Positions 25,466 through 33,702 of a stretch of DNA of 50,758 nt are shown one piece after another (the stretch's first letter is position 1; the number at the start of each line of letters is the position of its first letter). The stretch is from contig JAFGIE010000069.1 of assembly GCA_016929775.1 (NCBI GenBank), forward strand, positions 1 through 50,758, written 5' to 3'. The stretch is from Anaerolineae bacterium (GTDB lineage Bacteria; Chloroflexota; Anaerolineae; JAFGEY01). The notes under the pieces were generated by a model. That model had not been told where the DNA came from. It saw nothing but the letters and a program-made list of their open reading frames with translations, and made no database searches. The translations under genes and the position numbers were made by a program.

Positions 25466-27049
25466 ATGGCCCGCTTCCGCTTCGCTACGCTGACTTGCCT
25501 TGCCCTTGCGACGCTCTTAATCGCGTGCCGGTCAGCGCCGGGACAGGATCGCCTGGTCTACGGCTTGACCCTCTCGCCCTCCAACATCGACCCACACGTG
25601 GGCGCATCTTCGGAACTGGGCATCCCGCTGACGAGCGTCTATGACCCGCTGGTCTGGCGCGCGCCCGACGGATCGTTTGTGCCAGGCCTCGCCGCGCGCT
25701 GGGAAGTGTCGGACGACGGCACGGCGTACACGTTCTTCCTGCGCGATGACGTCCAGTTCCACGACGGCACGCCCTTCAACGCCGAAGCCGTCTGCTTCAA
25801 CCTGGAGCGCATCGCCGACCCCGAGACGCGCTCAGCCAAGGCTGCGAGCCTCCTTGGGCCATTCGAGGACTGCGAAGTCCGGGACACGTACACCGCCATC
25901 GTGCGCTTCCAGTCCCCACATGCCCCCTTCCTCGACGCTGCCAGCCAGGTGTACCTGGCGATGGCATCCCCTTCAGCGGTCAGACAGTGGGGAGAGGACT
26001 ACCAGTTCCACCAGGTCGGCACGGGTCCCTTCACCTTTGTGGAATACGTGCCCAAGGATCATCTCACGCTGCAGCGCAACGCCGACTATGACTGGGCGCC
26101 CCCCTTCTTCGCACACCAGGGACCGGCGCACCTCCAAGAAGTCGTGTTCAGGTTCTATGTCGATCCTGCCACCCGCTCCCCAGCCCTCGAATCGGGCGAG
26201 GTGCAGGTCATGGGCGAGATCTCTCCCGCTGACGCGGCGCGCATTGACGCCGACCCGGAGCTGGAGCTGCTCGCGGTGCCGATCCCGGGCCAACCGCTCC
26301 AGATGTACGTCAACACCTCTCGCGCCCCGACGGACGACCTGCGCGTGCGCCAGGCCCTGCTCTACGCCGTGGATCGCCAGGCGATCATCGATGCGGTGTT
26401 TGCCGGTTTCTCCCCGCCTGCCTACGGGCCTTTGGCGCGAACGACGTGGGCCTACGACCCGCTGGTCGAGACGCTGTACCCCTACGACCCAGCCCAGGCG
26501 GGCCAGTTGCTCGAGGCTGCGGGCTGGCGCGACAGCGACGGCGACGGCATCCGTGACCGAGACGGACAGCCGCTCGCCCTCGAGACGGTGCTGACCAGCT
26601 GGGGCCTGCTCCCGGAGGTCGGCCAAGTACTCCAAGAGCAGTATCGCCAGGTGGGCGTACGGCTCGAGATGCAGACCATCGCTGCCTACCCGGCAGTGGT
26701 CCAGGCAGCCGCCGAGGGCAGCTACCATCTCATCCCCTTCAACCTGTCCGCCAGCGATCCGCACATCCTGCGCACTGCCTTCCACTCGTCCAACGTCGAC
26801 GGAGGGTTCAACTGGTCCAAGGTCCGTGACCCAGAGCTGGACCGCCTGCTCGACCAGGGAACGCAGACGCTGGATGAGGAAACGCGCGCGGACATCTACC
26901 GTCAGGTCCAGCAGCGCGTGATGGCGCAGGCTCTCGTGATCCCGATCCGCGACTATGTGAACCTCAACGGCGCCTCCGGACAGGTCACGGGCCTGCGATA
27001 CGATGCACAGGGTTGGTTCCCGTGGCTGTACGACGTCCGGATCCGGTGA
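25466..27049 (+). CDS. ABC importer substrate-binding lipoprotein, family 5 (peptide/oligosaccharide)
   Basis: 527 residues. The signal peptide ends in lipobox LIAC (Cys21), so the mature protein is lipid-anchored outside. Family-5 blocks are clear: YGLTLSPSNIDPHVGASSE, VYDPLVWRAPDGSFVPGLA, DDVQFHDGTPFNAEAVCFNL, RNADYDWAPPFF and VRQALLYAVDRQAIID. These proteins bind di/oligopeptides, oligosaccharides or nickel. GGAG stands about 9 nt before ATG 25466; the 8 upstream in-frame codons are unlikely to be translated. Two permease genes follow at once. The neighbouring GH99-like enzyme and aspartylglucosaminidase hint at glycopeptides as cargo. Confidence 0.92.
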   Translation: MARFRFATLTCLALATLLIACRSAPGQDRLVYGLTLSPSNIDPHVGASSELGIPLTSVYDPLVWRAPDGSFVPGLAARWEVSDDGTAYTFFLRDDVQFHDGTPFNAEAVCFNLERIADPETRSAKAASLLGPFEDCEVRDTYTAIVRFQSPHAPFLDAASQVYLAMASPSAVRQWGEDYQFHQVGTGPFTFVEYVPKDHLTLQRNADYDWAPPFFAHQGPAHLQEVVFRFYVDPATRSPALESGEVQVMGEISPADAARIDADPELELLAVPIPGQPLQMYVNTSRAPTDDLRVRQALLYAVDRQAIIDAVFAGFSPPAYGPLARTTWAYDPLVETLYPYDPAQAGQLLEAAGWRDSDGDGIRDRDGQPLALETVLTSWGLLPEVGQVLQEQYRQVGVRLEMQTIAAYPAVVQAAAEGSYHLIPFNLSASDPHILRTAFHSSNVDGGFNWSKVRDPELDRLLDQGTQTLDEETRADIYRQVQQRVMAQALVIPIRDYVNLNGASGQVTGLRYDAQGWFPWLYDVRIR

Positions 27050-27117
27050 GGGTCAGCCGATGACCCTGCGGCTGTTGGCGGTACCGGCGCGTATAGCACG
27101 AGACGGGCGGTAGCTCA

Positions 27118-28041
27118 GTGCGTCACTTTCTGGTCCAGCGCGTCCTGAGCGCCCTGCCCGCATTGCTCGGGATCGCAACGGTCGTGTTTGTCTTTGTGCG
27201 CATCCTCCCGGGCGACCCAACTGCCGTGCTCGCCGCACAGAGTGGCGGCTCGGCAGCCGACCTCGCGCAGCTGCGCGCCGCCTATGGCCTCGACCGGCCC
27301 CTCGGCATCCAGTACGTCTCCTATCTCGCGGGTCTGGTGCGGCTCGACTTGGGCAGATCGATCTTTACGGGCCAATCTGTCGTCGAGGTCATCTGGCAGC
27401 AGGCGCCGGAGACGATCGCGCTCGCTCTTGCCAGCATCGGCTTTGCCGTGCTGCTGGGCCTGCCGCTGGGCGTCGCCGCTGCTGCGCGCCAGGGCTCGTG
27501 GCTCGATCGCGTATGCATGGGCGCCTCGGTCCTCGGCGTCTCGATCCCGATCGCCATCTCGGGCCTGCTCCTCGTGCTCCTCTTCAGCCTGACCTTGCGC
27601 TGGCTCCCTGCCACGGGCCAGGGCACGCCGCTTCACTTGCTGATGCCCGCCGCAGCCACCGGCTTTGCCTCTGCCGGCAGCATCGCGCGCGTCGTTCGCA
27701 CCCAGCTGGTCGAGGTGCTGGAGCGCGACTACATCCAGGTCGCCCGCGCCAAGGGACTCAGCGAGCGCCACGTCCTCTTCCGCCACGCCCTGCGCAGCAC
27801 GTGGCCCGCTGTGCTCACCCTCGTCGGCTTGCAGTTCGGGTTCATGCTCAGCGGCGCGGTGGTCACCGAGAGCGTCTTTGCCCGCCAGGGCCTCGGTCGC
27901 ACTCTGGTCGACGCCATTCTCTACCAGGACTACCCTGTCGTGCAGGGAGTAGTCCTCGTCACTGCCGCGCTGTACGTGTGCATCAACATCGTGGTTGACC
28001 TTGTCAACTGTTATGCAGACCCGAGGACCTGCCGGATCTAG
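27118..28041 (+). CDS. ABC importer permease, DppB type
   Basis: 307 residues, GTG start. Six membrane helices and the usual DppB/OppB features: N-terminal ALPALLGIATVVFVFVRILP, GDPTAVLAA, DRPLGIQYVSYLAGLVRLDLG with GRSI, and the ATPase-contact loop ARAKGLSERHVLFRHALR near residues 210-230. The closing VTESVFARQGLGRTLVDAI also fits. With the next gene it forms the membrane channel for the family-5 binding protein. A short inverted repeat (27050-27066) lies in the 68-bp gap after the binding-protein gene. No ATPase gene is present in this run. Confidence 0.92.
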   Translation: MRHFLVQRVLSALPALLGIATVVFVFVRILPGDPTAVLAAQSGGSAADLAQLRAAYGLDRPLGIQYVSYLAGLVRLDLGRSIFTGQSVVEVIWQQAPETIALALASIGFAVLLGLPLGVAAAARQGSWLDRVCMGASVLGVSIPIAISGLLLVLLFSLTLRWLPATGQGTPLHLLMPAAATGFASAGSIARVVRTQLVEVLERDYIQVARAKGLSERHVLFRHALRSTWPAVLTLVGLQFGFMLSGAVVTESVFARQGLGRTLVDAILYQDYPVVQGVVLVTAALYVCINIVVDLVNCYADPRTCRI

Positions 28042-28043
28042 CC

Positions 28044-28943
28044 ATGGCAAAGCCACCGCCCGTTCGCGCTTATCCCATCCCGACTCGCAGGCATCCGCCC
28101 CATCGCGTCGTCCCTCTGCTGCCGCGGCGCCGCGCGTGGTACCAGGTGCCGAGCGTAGTGACTGGCGCCGCCCTGCTCGCCCTGATCGCACTGCTGTCGC
28201 TGGCGGTACCGGCTGTTGTAGGCTGCAGCGCGATCGACATGGACATCGCCTCTCGCCTCGAGGCTCCATCGCGCCAGCATTGGTTGGGCACGGACGCCTT
28301 TGGGCGGGACGTCCTATGTCGCACCCTGCAGGGTGGGCGTGTCTCTCTGCCCGTGGGCCTGCTCGCAGTCTGCACGTCCGTGGTACCAGGCTTGGCCCTC
28401 GGTCTCCTCGCCGGCTATTACCGGGGCTGGCTGGACACAAGCGTGTCTACGCTCACGGACCTCCTCCTCGCCTTCCCCAGCATCTTGATGGCCCTCCTGG
28501 TCATCGCCTGGTTGGGTGTCGGGGTGGGCAACGCCATGCTCGCCATCGGGTTGGCAGGGATTCCGCGCTACACGCGCCTCGTGCGCGCCAATGCCCTGCA
28601 CCTGGAGCGGTCCTGGTTCGTGCGGGCTGCGCGTACCGTAGGCTGCACAGATGCGCGCATCCTGATCCGTCACATCCTGCCCAACGTCCTGCCTACCGTC
28701 TTGGCCCTCGCCGCAGTCGATGTCGCGTGGGCGATCCTGAACGCCGCAGCCCTCAGCTTCCTGGGCCTGGGCGCTCAGCCGCCGACGCCCGAGTGGGGCG
28801 CGATCATCAACGAGGGGCGCGGGTTCCTGCGCCAAGCCCCGTGGATCACGCTCGCTCCGGGGGCAATGTTGACGCTAACCGCACTGGCGATCAACCTGCT
28901 CGGCGATGGGCTGCGCGAGGGACTGGACCCAAAGTCGCGTTGA
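28044..28943 (+). CDS. ABC importer permease, DppC type
   Basis: 299 residues, starting 2 bp after the DppB-type stop. An Arg/Pro-rich cytoplasmic N-terminus precedes the first helix (about 36-58). DppC features: RQHWLGTDAFGRDVLCRTLQGGR, LGLLAGYYRGWLDT, LLLAFPSILMALLVI, the ATPase-contact loop VRAARTVGCTDARILIRHILP and LSFLGLGAQPPTPEWGAII. It pairs with the preceding permease to carry substrate into the cytoplasm. The stop lies 25 bp before the aspartylglucosaminidase-type gene, so all are probably one transcript. Confidence 0.92.
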   Translation: MAKPPPVRAYPIPTRRHPPHRVVPLLPRRRAWYQVPSVVTGAALLALIALLSLAVPAVVGCSAIDMDIASRLEAPSRQHWLGTDAFGRDVLCRTLQGGRVSLPVGLLAVCTSVVPGLALGLLAGYYRGWLDTSVSTLTDLLLAFPSILMALLVIAWLGVGVGNAMLAIGLAGIPRYTRLVRANALHLERSWFVRAARTVGCTDARILIRHILPNVLPTVLALAAVDVAWAILNAAALSFLGLGAQPPTPEWGAIINEGRGFLRQAPWITLAPGAMLTLTALAINLLGDGLREGLDPKSR

Positions 28944-28968
28944 CGACGCACACCTCAGGGAGGAGTCG

Positions 28969-29910
28969 ATGATCGTTCTAGGAAGCACGACCGCAGAGCC
29001 CGGCATGGAAGCCGCGATCGACCTGATCCGCCATGGCGCACACGCGCTAGATGCCGTCGAGGCTGGTCTGCGCCTCGTCGAGCGTGCCCCCGACGTCCAC
29101 AGCGTCGGTCAAGACGCGTGGCCCAACCTGCTGGGCGAACACGAGCTCGATGCCAGCATCATGGACGGGCGCACGATGGAAGCCGGTGCGGTCGCTGCGC
29201 TGCACGGGTACATCCATCCCATCTCCGTAGCGCGCAAGGTCATGGAAGAGCTCCCGCACGCCTTCCTGGTCGGCGAGGGCGCGGCGCGTTTCGCACGCGA
29301 GACAAGCGCCGAGGCAGGCGACCTGATGGGCGATCAGGTCCGCGCCGGATGGGCGCGCTGGGTCCAGGAGCACACCACCCCACAGCAGTGGGCCGAGTGG
29401 CCTCCTGCGGCTCTCGCCCCCTGGGCAAGGCTGACCGCCGACCCCGAGACCGCGCACGGCACGGTGACACTCATGGTACGGGACAGCTACGGCGACATCG
29501 CAAGCGGCGTAAGCACGAGCGGATGGGCGTGGAAGTATCCGGGGCGGGTCGGCGACTCGCCCGTCATTGGCGCCGGCAACTATGCCGACAATCGCTTCGG
29601 GGCGAGCTCGTGCACCGGCTTTGGTGAGATGACCATCCGCGCCAGCTCAGCGCGCAGCGTGCTCCTGTACGTCAAGCAGGGACTCGCCTTGCCCGCAGCC
29701 GTCCGCGCCGCCGTCGACGACCTACACGCCTTGACCTGGCGCTATCGCGGCGGGGTGACGCTGTATGCCTTTGACTGCGCTGAGCATCACTGTGTGGTCA
29801 GCTATGCACGCGGCACAGAGGGACGGTGTGCGTACCAGTTCTGGGTGGACGGCATGCCGGGACACGAGCGCAGGGAAGGCACAGTCATCACCCAGCAGGA
29901 GCTGGGATAG
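28969..29910 (+). CDS. Aspartylglucosaminidase-type N-terminal nucleophile hydrolase
   Basis: 313 residues. The asparaginase-2 family contains enzymes that cut GlcNAc-Asn, plain asparagine or isoaspartyl peptides; the precursor splits itself just before a catalytic Thr. Here Thr165 in AHGTVTL takes that place (HDT in most relatives, so Asp is Gly here). Downstream blocks GVSTSGWAWKYPGRVGDSPVIGAGNYAD and TGFGEM match the substrate pocket. Upstream, LDASIMDGRTMEAGAVAAL and VARKVMEELPHAFLVGEGA are closer to human/bacterial aspartylglucosaminidase than to isoaspartyl peptidase. GGGAGGAG lies close to ATG 28969. It ends the importer operon, consistent with cytosolic cleavage of imported glycoasparagine. 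Glycoasparagine specificity is inference. Confidence 0.85.
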   Translation: MIVLGSTTAEPGMEAAIDLIRHGAHALDAVEAGLRLVERAPDVHSVGQDAWPNLLGEHELDASIMDGRTMEAGAVAALHGYIHPISVARKVMEELPHAFLVGEGAARFARETSAEAGDLMGDQVRAGWARWVQEHTTPQQWAEWPPAALAPWARLTADPETAHGTVTLMVRDSYGDIASGVSTSGWAWKYPGRVGDSPVIGAGNYADNRFGASSCTGFGEMTIRASSARSVLLYVKQGLALPAAVRAAVDDLHALTWRYRGGVTLYAFDCAEHHCVVSYARGTEGRCAYQFWVDGMPGHERREGTVITQQELG

Positions 29911-29927
29911 ACGCACCCCCTGCCGAG

Positions 29928-30923
29928 CTACACGAAAAGCTCCTTGGGGACATCTCTGGGCAGGATCACGTTGAGCGCATGGGGCACCACGCGTATCGTC
30001 ACCGGCGTGTGCGCAAACGGCTCATCGTCGACGTGCACGAGCAGCGGCTTTTCCGCTTGCACGACGATCTCTTGCCCCTGGTAGTACTCGATGTTGGGGT
30101 CATCGACGTGCTGGCGCGACGCGATCCGCAGCACGTGCTGTAGGTAGACCGCGATCCCCTCACCGTGGAACACGCACACGTCCAGCTTGCCATCGTTCAC
30201 GGCGGCGCGTGCTCCGAGCGGCAGGATCCCGCCGTAGAGCTGGATGTTGCTCACGATGATCAACGCAGTGTTGACCCGTCGCGACTGTCCGTCGATCACC
30301 AGGGTCACGTCCACGCTCTTGTAGTCACGCAGCGTATCGAACGTCGTCCCGACAAAGGCGAGAGGCCCAAGCTGCCGTTTCTGCTCGGGCGTCACGTTCT
30401 CCGTCACCTCTGCGTCCAGTCCGATTCCCGACCACAGCAAAAAGTGCCGGTCATTGGTCTGTCCCACGTCGACCCGAACGGTCTGACCCTCAACCAGGAC
30501 CTTGGCAGCATTCAGCAGTACCGACCGGTACTGCGTCTGGGCGACCCGCCGGTCGATCCGCTCTCCCAGGTCCGACAGCAGGCGCGCCAGTCGTGTGTTC
30601 ACGCCGATCGGGTTCAGGGCGGGGATGTGCATCTGGATCGCCCACACGTTGGTCGTTCCCACCGGCAGGACGCCCAGGGCAGTCTCTGTGCCCACTAACC
30701 CGCACGCAACCTCGTTCACCGTACCATCGCCGCCCACTGCCACCGCCGCATCGAACCCCTGTGCAGCGGCATCCCGCGCCAGCTGGGTCGCCATACCGGA
30801 CGCCGAGGTCTCTGCGAGTGCGACCTCGCACCCCTTGCCCTCCAGGTAGTCCTTGACCGACTCAATCTCAGGACGGACCTGCACTGGACCCGCATGGGCG
30901 TTGTAGATCAACTGCAGCCGCAT
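29928..30923 (-). CDS. Diacylglycerol kinase-family lipid kinase (YegS/BmrU type)
   Basis: 331 residues. The catalytic domain opens with LIYNAHAGP and has the nucleotide loop GGDGTVNEV (64-72), then GVLPVGTTNVWA (GTxN motif) and WSGIGLDAEV. The strand-rich C-terminal half (DVTLVIDGQ ... ILPLGARAAVNDGKLDVCVF ... VHVDDEPF) is typical. Such enzymes phosphorylate diacylglycerol, sphingoid bases or phosphatidylglycerol at the inner membrane. ATG 30923 has GGAG close upstream; the 71 further codons to 31136 are leader sequence containing the promoter. It is convergent with the aspartylglucosaminidase-type gene, 17 bp away. Confidence 0.9.
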   Translation of the reverse strand: MRLQLIYNAHAGPVQVRPEIESVKDYLEGKGCEVALAETSASGMATQLARDAAAQGFDAAVAVGGDGTVNEVACGLVGTETALGVLPVGTTNVWAIQMHIPALNPIGVNTRLARLLSDLGERIDRRVAQTQYRSVLLNAAKVLVEGQTVRVDVGQTNDRHFLLWSGIGLDAEVTENVTPEQKRQLGPLAFVGTTFDTLRDYKSVDVTLVIDGQSRRVNTALIIVSNIQLYGGILPLGARAAVNDGKLDVCVFHGEGIAVYLQHVLRIASRQHVDDPNIEYYQGQEIVVQAEKPLLVHVDDEPFAHTPVTIRVVPHALNVILPRDVPKELFV

Positions 30924-31005
30924 CGCTTCTCCATACCTCGTGGTGTAGGCTACATACGCGGACCAGCGCCGGTTCGCGGCGACTCCCGTACCACCAGATG
31001 CGCCT

Positions 31006-31034
31006 ATTGTAGCCTGTTTGCGCTCGCTCCGCAA
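31006..31034 (-). promoter_or_regulatory. Promoter of the lipid kinase gene
   Basis: Minus-strand TTGCGG (31034-31029), 17 bp, TACAAT (31011-31006), about 85 nt before ATG 30923; divergent from the malQ promoter. Confidence 0.72.
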
Positions 31035-31078
31035 CCCGCGCCCACCTGGCGCACTGCACAACTCCACATAGGGCGTGA

Positions 31079-31107
31079 TTGACGGTAGGCGCAATCTGGT
31101 GTAGAAT
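31079..31107 (+). promoter_or_regulatory. Promoter of malQ
   Basis: TTGACG (31079-31084), 17 bp, TAGAAT (31102-31107), about 105 nt before ATG 31212. Confidence 0.78.
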
Positions 31108-31211
31108 CCCCTTATTCGGCCCCAACGGGTGACCATGTGGCCCCCAACACGCTACCCGTGATGCCTGGCGCGCGCAGCGCAGCCGCGCGCCACATACCAG
31201 GAGACAGACAC

Positions 31212-32720
31212 ATGAAGCGTCCCCGACACAGCGGTGTGCTCTTGCACCCTACCTCCTTCCCGGGCCCGTATGGCATCGGGGACCTCGGCGCAGAGGCTTA
31301 CCGCTTTGTCGATTTCCTTGCCTCAGCCAAGCAGAGCTACTGGCAAGTCCTGCCTCTCGGCCCAACTGGCTACGCTGACTCGCCCTATGCCTCCTTTTCA
31401 TCCCACGCCGGCAACCCGCTGCTGATCGATCTGTGGCAGGTGGTGCACGAGGGGGACCTCGCGTCCGAAGAGCTGGCGTCTGCGCCCGCCTTCCCCTCCG
31501 ATTACGTGGACTATGGCGTCGTGATCGACTGGAAGACCCGCGTACTCCAAGAAGCTGCATCGCGCTTCCAGCAGGGCGCGTCGCCCGACCGACGGCGCGC
31601 GTTCGATCGCTTCTGTGCGGACAAGCAACACTGGCTCGATGACTTTGCGCTCTTTATGGCGCTCAAGGCGGCGCACGGTGGCGCCATGTGGAACACGTGG
31701 GAGCTGCCGCTTGTCCAGCGCGATCCCGCCGCACTCCAAAGCTGGGGCGCGCTCCTCTCCGACCAGGTGTACTTGCACAAGTACACGCAGTGGGTGTTCT
31801 ACCGCCAGTGGACGGCCTTGCGCCGCTACGCAAATGAGCGAGGGATCCAGATCATCGGCGACATCCCGATCTTTGTCGCGCCAGACAGCGCCGATGCCTG
31901 GGCTGCCCCGGAGATCTTTTACATGGACGACCGGGGGCAGTTGACCGCAGTTGCCGGCGTCCCTCCCGACTACTTTAGCGCCACCGGGCAGCGCTGGGGC
32001 AACCCACTCTATCGCTGGGACGTGATCGCCGCCGATGGGTTCCGCTGGTGGATCCGGCGCTTGGAGTCGGCTTTGGCGCTGGTCGACGTCGTGCGCATCG
32101 ACCATTTCCGGGGCCTAGAGGCATACTGGGAGATCCCGGCGGAAGAGCCGACGGCGGTCGTCGGGCGCTGGGTCCCAGGACCTGGCAACGCGTTCTTTGA
32201 CGCCTTGCAGGACGCCCTCGGCGCCGAGCTGCCGATCATCGCCGAGGACTTGGGCCTGATCACCAAGCAGGTCCGCGCCCTTCGCAAGCGCGTCGGGCTG
32301 CCGGGGATGGTGGTTCTGCACTTTGCCTTCTCCGGCGACCCTGATCACGAGTACCTGCCGCACAACTACAGCCCCGACTGTGTCGTCTACCTGGGCACGC
32401 ACGACAATGACACCACTGTCGGCTGGTTCGCCAGTCGCGGAGAAGAGGAGCGGAACGCCGTCCTGCGCTACCTGGGACGCGACGAGCGCGACATTGTCTG
32501 GTCGCTGATGCAAGTGGCCTTCATGTCCGTCGCCGAGACGGCGATCGTCACCGCTCAGGACCTGCTCAAGCTGGGAACAGAGGCGCGCATGAACACGCCG
32601 GGCGTGACGGGCGGCAATTGGCAGTGGCGCTACCAGGCAGGCGCCCTCCACGACGGGATCGCAGACTGGCTCCGTGCCCTGACCGAGACCTACGGTCGCG
32701 CGCCGCACGAGAAGGAGTGA
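31212..32720 (+). CDS. malQ: 4-alpha-glucanotransferase (amylomaltase, GH77)
   Basis: 502 residues, the normal length for bacterial MalQ. It transfers alpha-1,4-glucan segments between maltodextrins and frees glucose in the cytoplasm. Conserved blocks: GVLLHPTSFPGPYGIGDLG at the start, QVLPLGPTGYADSPYASFS, nucleophile Asp297 in VVRIDHFRG, acid/base Glu345 in IIAEDLG, and the third acid in LGTHDNDT (about 395-401). AGGAGA is about 9 nt before ATG 31212. The M55 peptidase gene starts 3 bp after its stop, with its ribosome site inside the end of malQ, so they are translated from one mRNA. Confidence 0.96.
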   Translation: MKRPRHSGVLLHPTSFPGPYGIGDLGAEAYRFVDFLASAKQSYWQVLPLGPTGYADSPYASFSSHAGNPLLIDLWQVVHEGDLASEELASAPAFPSDYVDYGVVIDWKTRVLQEAASRFQQGASPDRRRAFDRFCADKQHWLDDFALFMALKAAHGGAMWNTWELPLVQRDPAALQSWGALLSDQVYLHKYTQWVFYRQWTALRRYANERGIQIIGDIPIFVAPDSADAWAAPEIFYMDDRGQLTAVAGVPPDYFSATGQRWGNPLYRWDVIAADGFRWWIRRLESALALVDVVRIDHFRGLEAYWEIPAEEPTAVVGRWVPGPGNAFFDALQDALGAELPIIAEDLGLITKQVRALRKRVGLPGMVVLHFAFSGDPDHEYLPHNYSPDCVVYLGTHDNDTTVGWFASRGEEERNAVLRYLGRDERDIVWSLMQVAFMSVAETAIVTAQDLLKLGTEARMNTPGVTGGNWQWRYQAGALHDGIADWLRALTETYGRAPHEKE

Positions 32721-32723
32721 CCA

Positions 32724-33500
32724 GTGAGAGCCTACATCCTGACAGACCTAGAGGGCGTCGCGTGCGTCCAGTCCTGGCAGCAGACGCGTGAGGCGGGCCC
32801 TCTCTACGAGCAAGCCAAGCGCCTGCTCAGCGCCGAGGTTGGGGCTGCGGTTGACGGCATCCTCGACGTCGAACCGAGCGCCGAGATCGTCGTCTGGGAT
32901 GGGCACGGCAGCGGTGGGCTCGATCTGGAGGCGCTCCATCCCTCGATCAGCCTCATCCCACGTGGCCCCATCGCCGCGCCCTACTACCTCGATGAGGGCG
33001 TCGACGCGCTCTACTTTGTGGGACAGCATGCCATGGCAGGCACCCCGGCAGCGCCGCTCAGCCATACCTACAGCTCGCGGACGATCGAGTACTACAAGCT
33101 CAACGGGATCGCTATGGGTGAGTTCGGCTGCCGCGCCGCCCTCGCCGGGAGCCTTGGCATTCCCACCCTGTTCATCTCGGGCGACGACAAAGCCGTTGCC
33201 GAGGCGCGGGCGCTCGTCCCCCAGATCTACGGCGCTGCAGTCAAGCAGGGACGAGGGATCGAGTCAGCGATCCACCTCTCCCCACAACGCGCCCGCCAGC
33301 TGATCCGGACGGTCGCCGCCGAGGCCACGCGCCACGTCGGGGACATCGATCCGTATGTGCTCGAGCCGCCCTACACACTCGAGATCCGCGTGCTCCGCAA
33401 CGTCGACGTGACGCCCTACCTACAGAGGCCTGGCGCCGAGAGGATAGACGATCGTACTATTCTGCTGCGCAGCGACAACCTGATCGACCTCAGGCTGTGA
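32724..33500 (+). CDS. M55-family D-aminopeptidase (DppA type)
   Basis: 258 residues, GTG start with AAGGAG 6 nt upstream. Zinc and catalytic residues of DppA are in place: Asp8 and Glu10 (TDLEG), His61 (WDGHGSG), His102 (GQHAM), His114 (LSHTYSS) and Glu133 (GEFG). DppA removes N-terminal D-amino acids and is thought to help use peptidoglycan-derived peptides. Here it is cotranscribed with malQ, not with the peptide importer at 25466-28943. It ends before the promoter of the BMP-type importer. Confidence 0.92.
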   Translation: MRAYILTDLEGVACVQSWQQTREAGPLYEQAKRLLSAEVGAAVDGILDVEPSAEIVVWDGHGSGGLDLEALHPSISLIPRGPIAAPYYLDEGVDALYFVGQHAMAGTPAAPLSHTYSSRTIEYYKLNGIAMGEFGCRAALAGSLGIPTLFISGDDKAVAEARALVPQIYGAAVKQGRGIESAIHLSPQRARQLIRTVAAEATRHVGDIDPYVLEPPYTLEIRVLRNVDVTPYLQRPGAERIDDRTILLRSDNLIDLRL

Positions 33501-33534
33501 CGTGCATACCGCTACGCCCCTGACACGCCCCCGG

Positions 33535-33570
33535 TTGGCACGTTCGCGGCTTGTCGGCTATAATCGACAA
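33535..33570 (+). promoter_or_regulatory. Promoter of the BMP-type importer operon with a palindrome over the -10 box
   Basis: TTGGCA (33535-33540), 18 bp, TATAAT (33559-33564). The -10 box is flanked by an inverted repeat, TTGTCG (33551-33556) and CGACAA (33565-33570). This would suit a repressor or activator that senses the imported substrate. The leader to ATG 33703 is about 130 nt. Confidence 0.7.
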
Positions 33571-33702
33571 CTGTGGGAGCATTCGCTCGGTTAGCCCTGC
33601 ACCGGATCTGGCAACACCACAAAGGAGGTGAAACGGGGCGCATACGCCAGGAGAACCGCACAGCACATAGCACCTTGGTCAACACACGCTAGGGAGGAAA
33701 AG

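Noticed and set aside
33571..33702. Riboswitch upstream of the BMP operon
   Set aside because: No purine-type or other known aptamer core found by eye; only a palindrome and an orphan SD.
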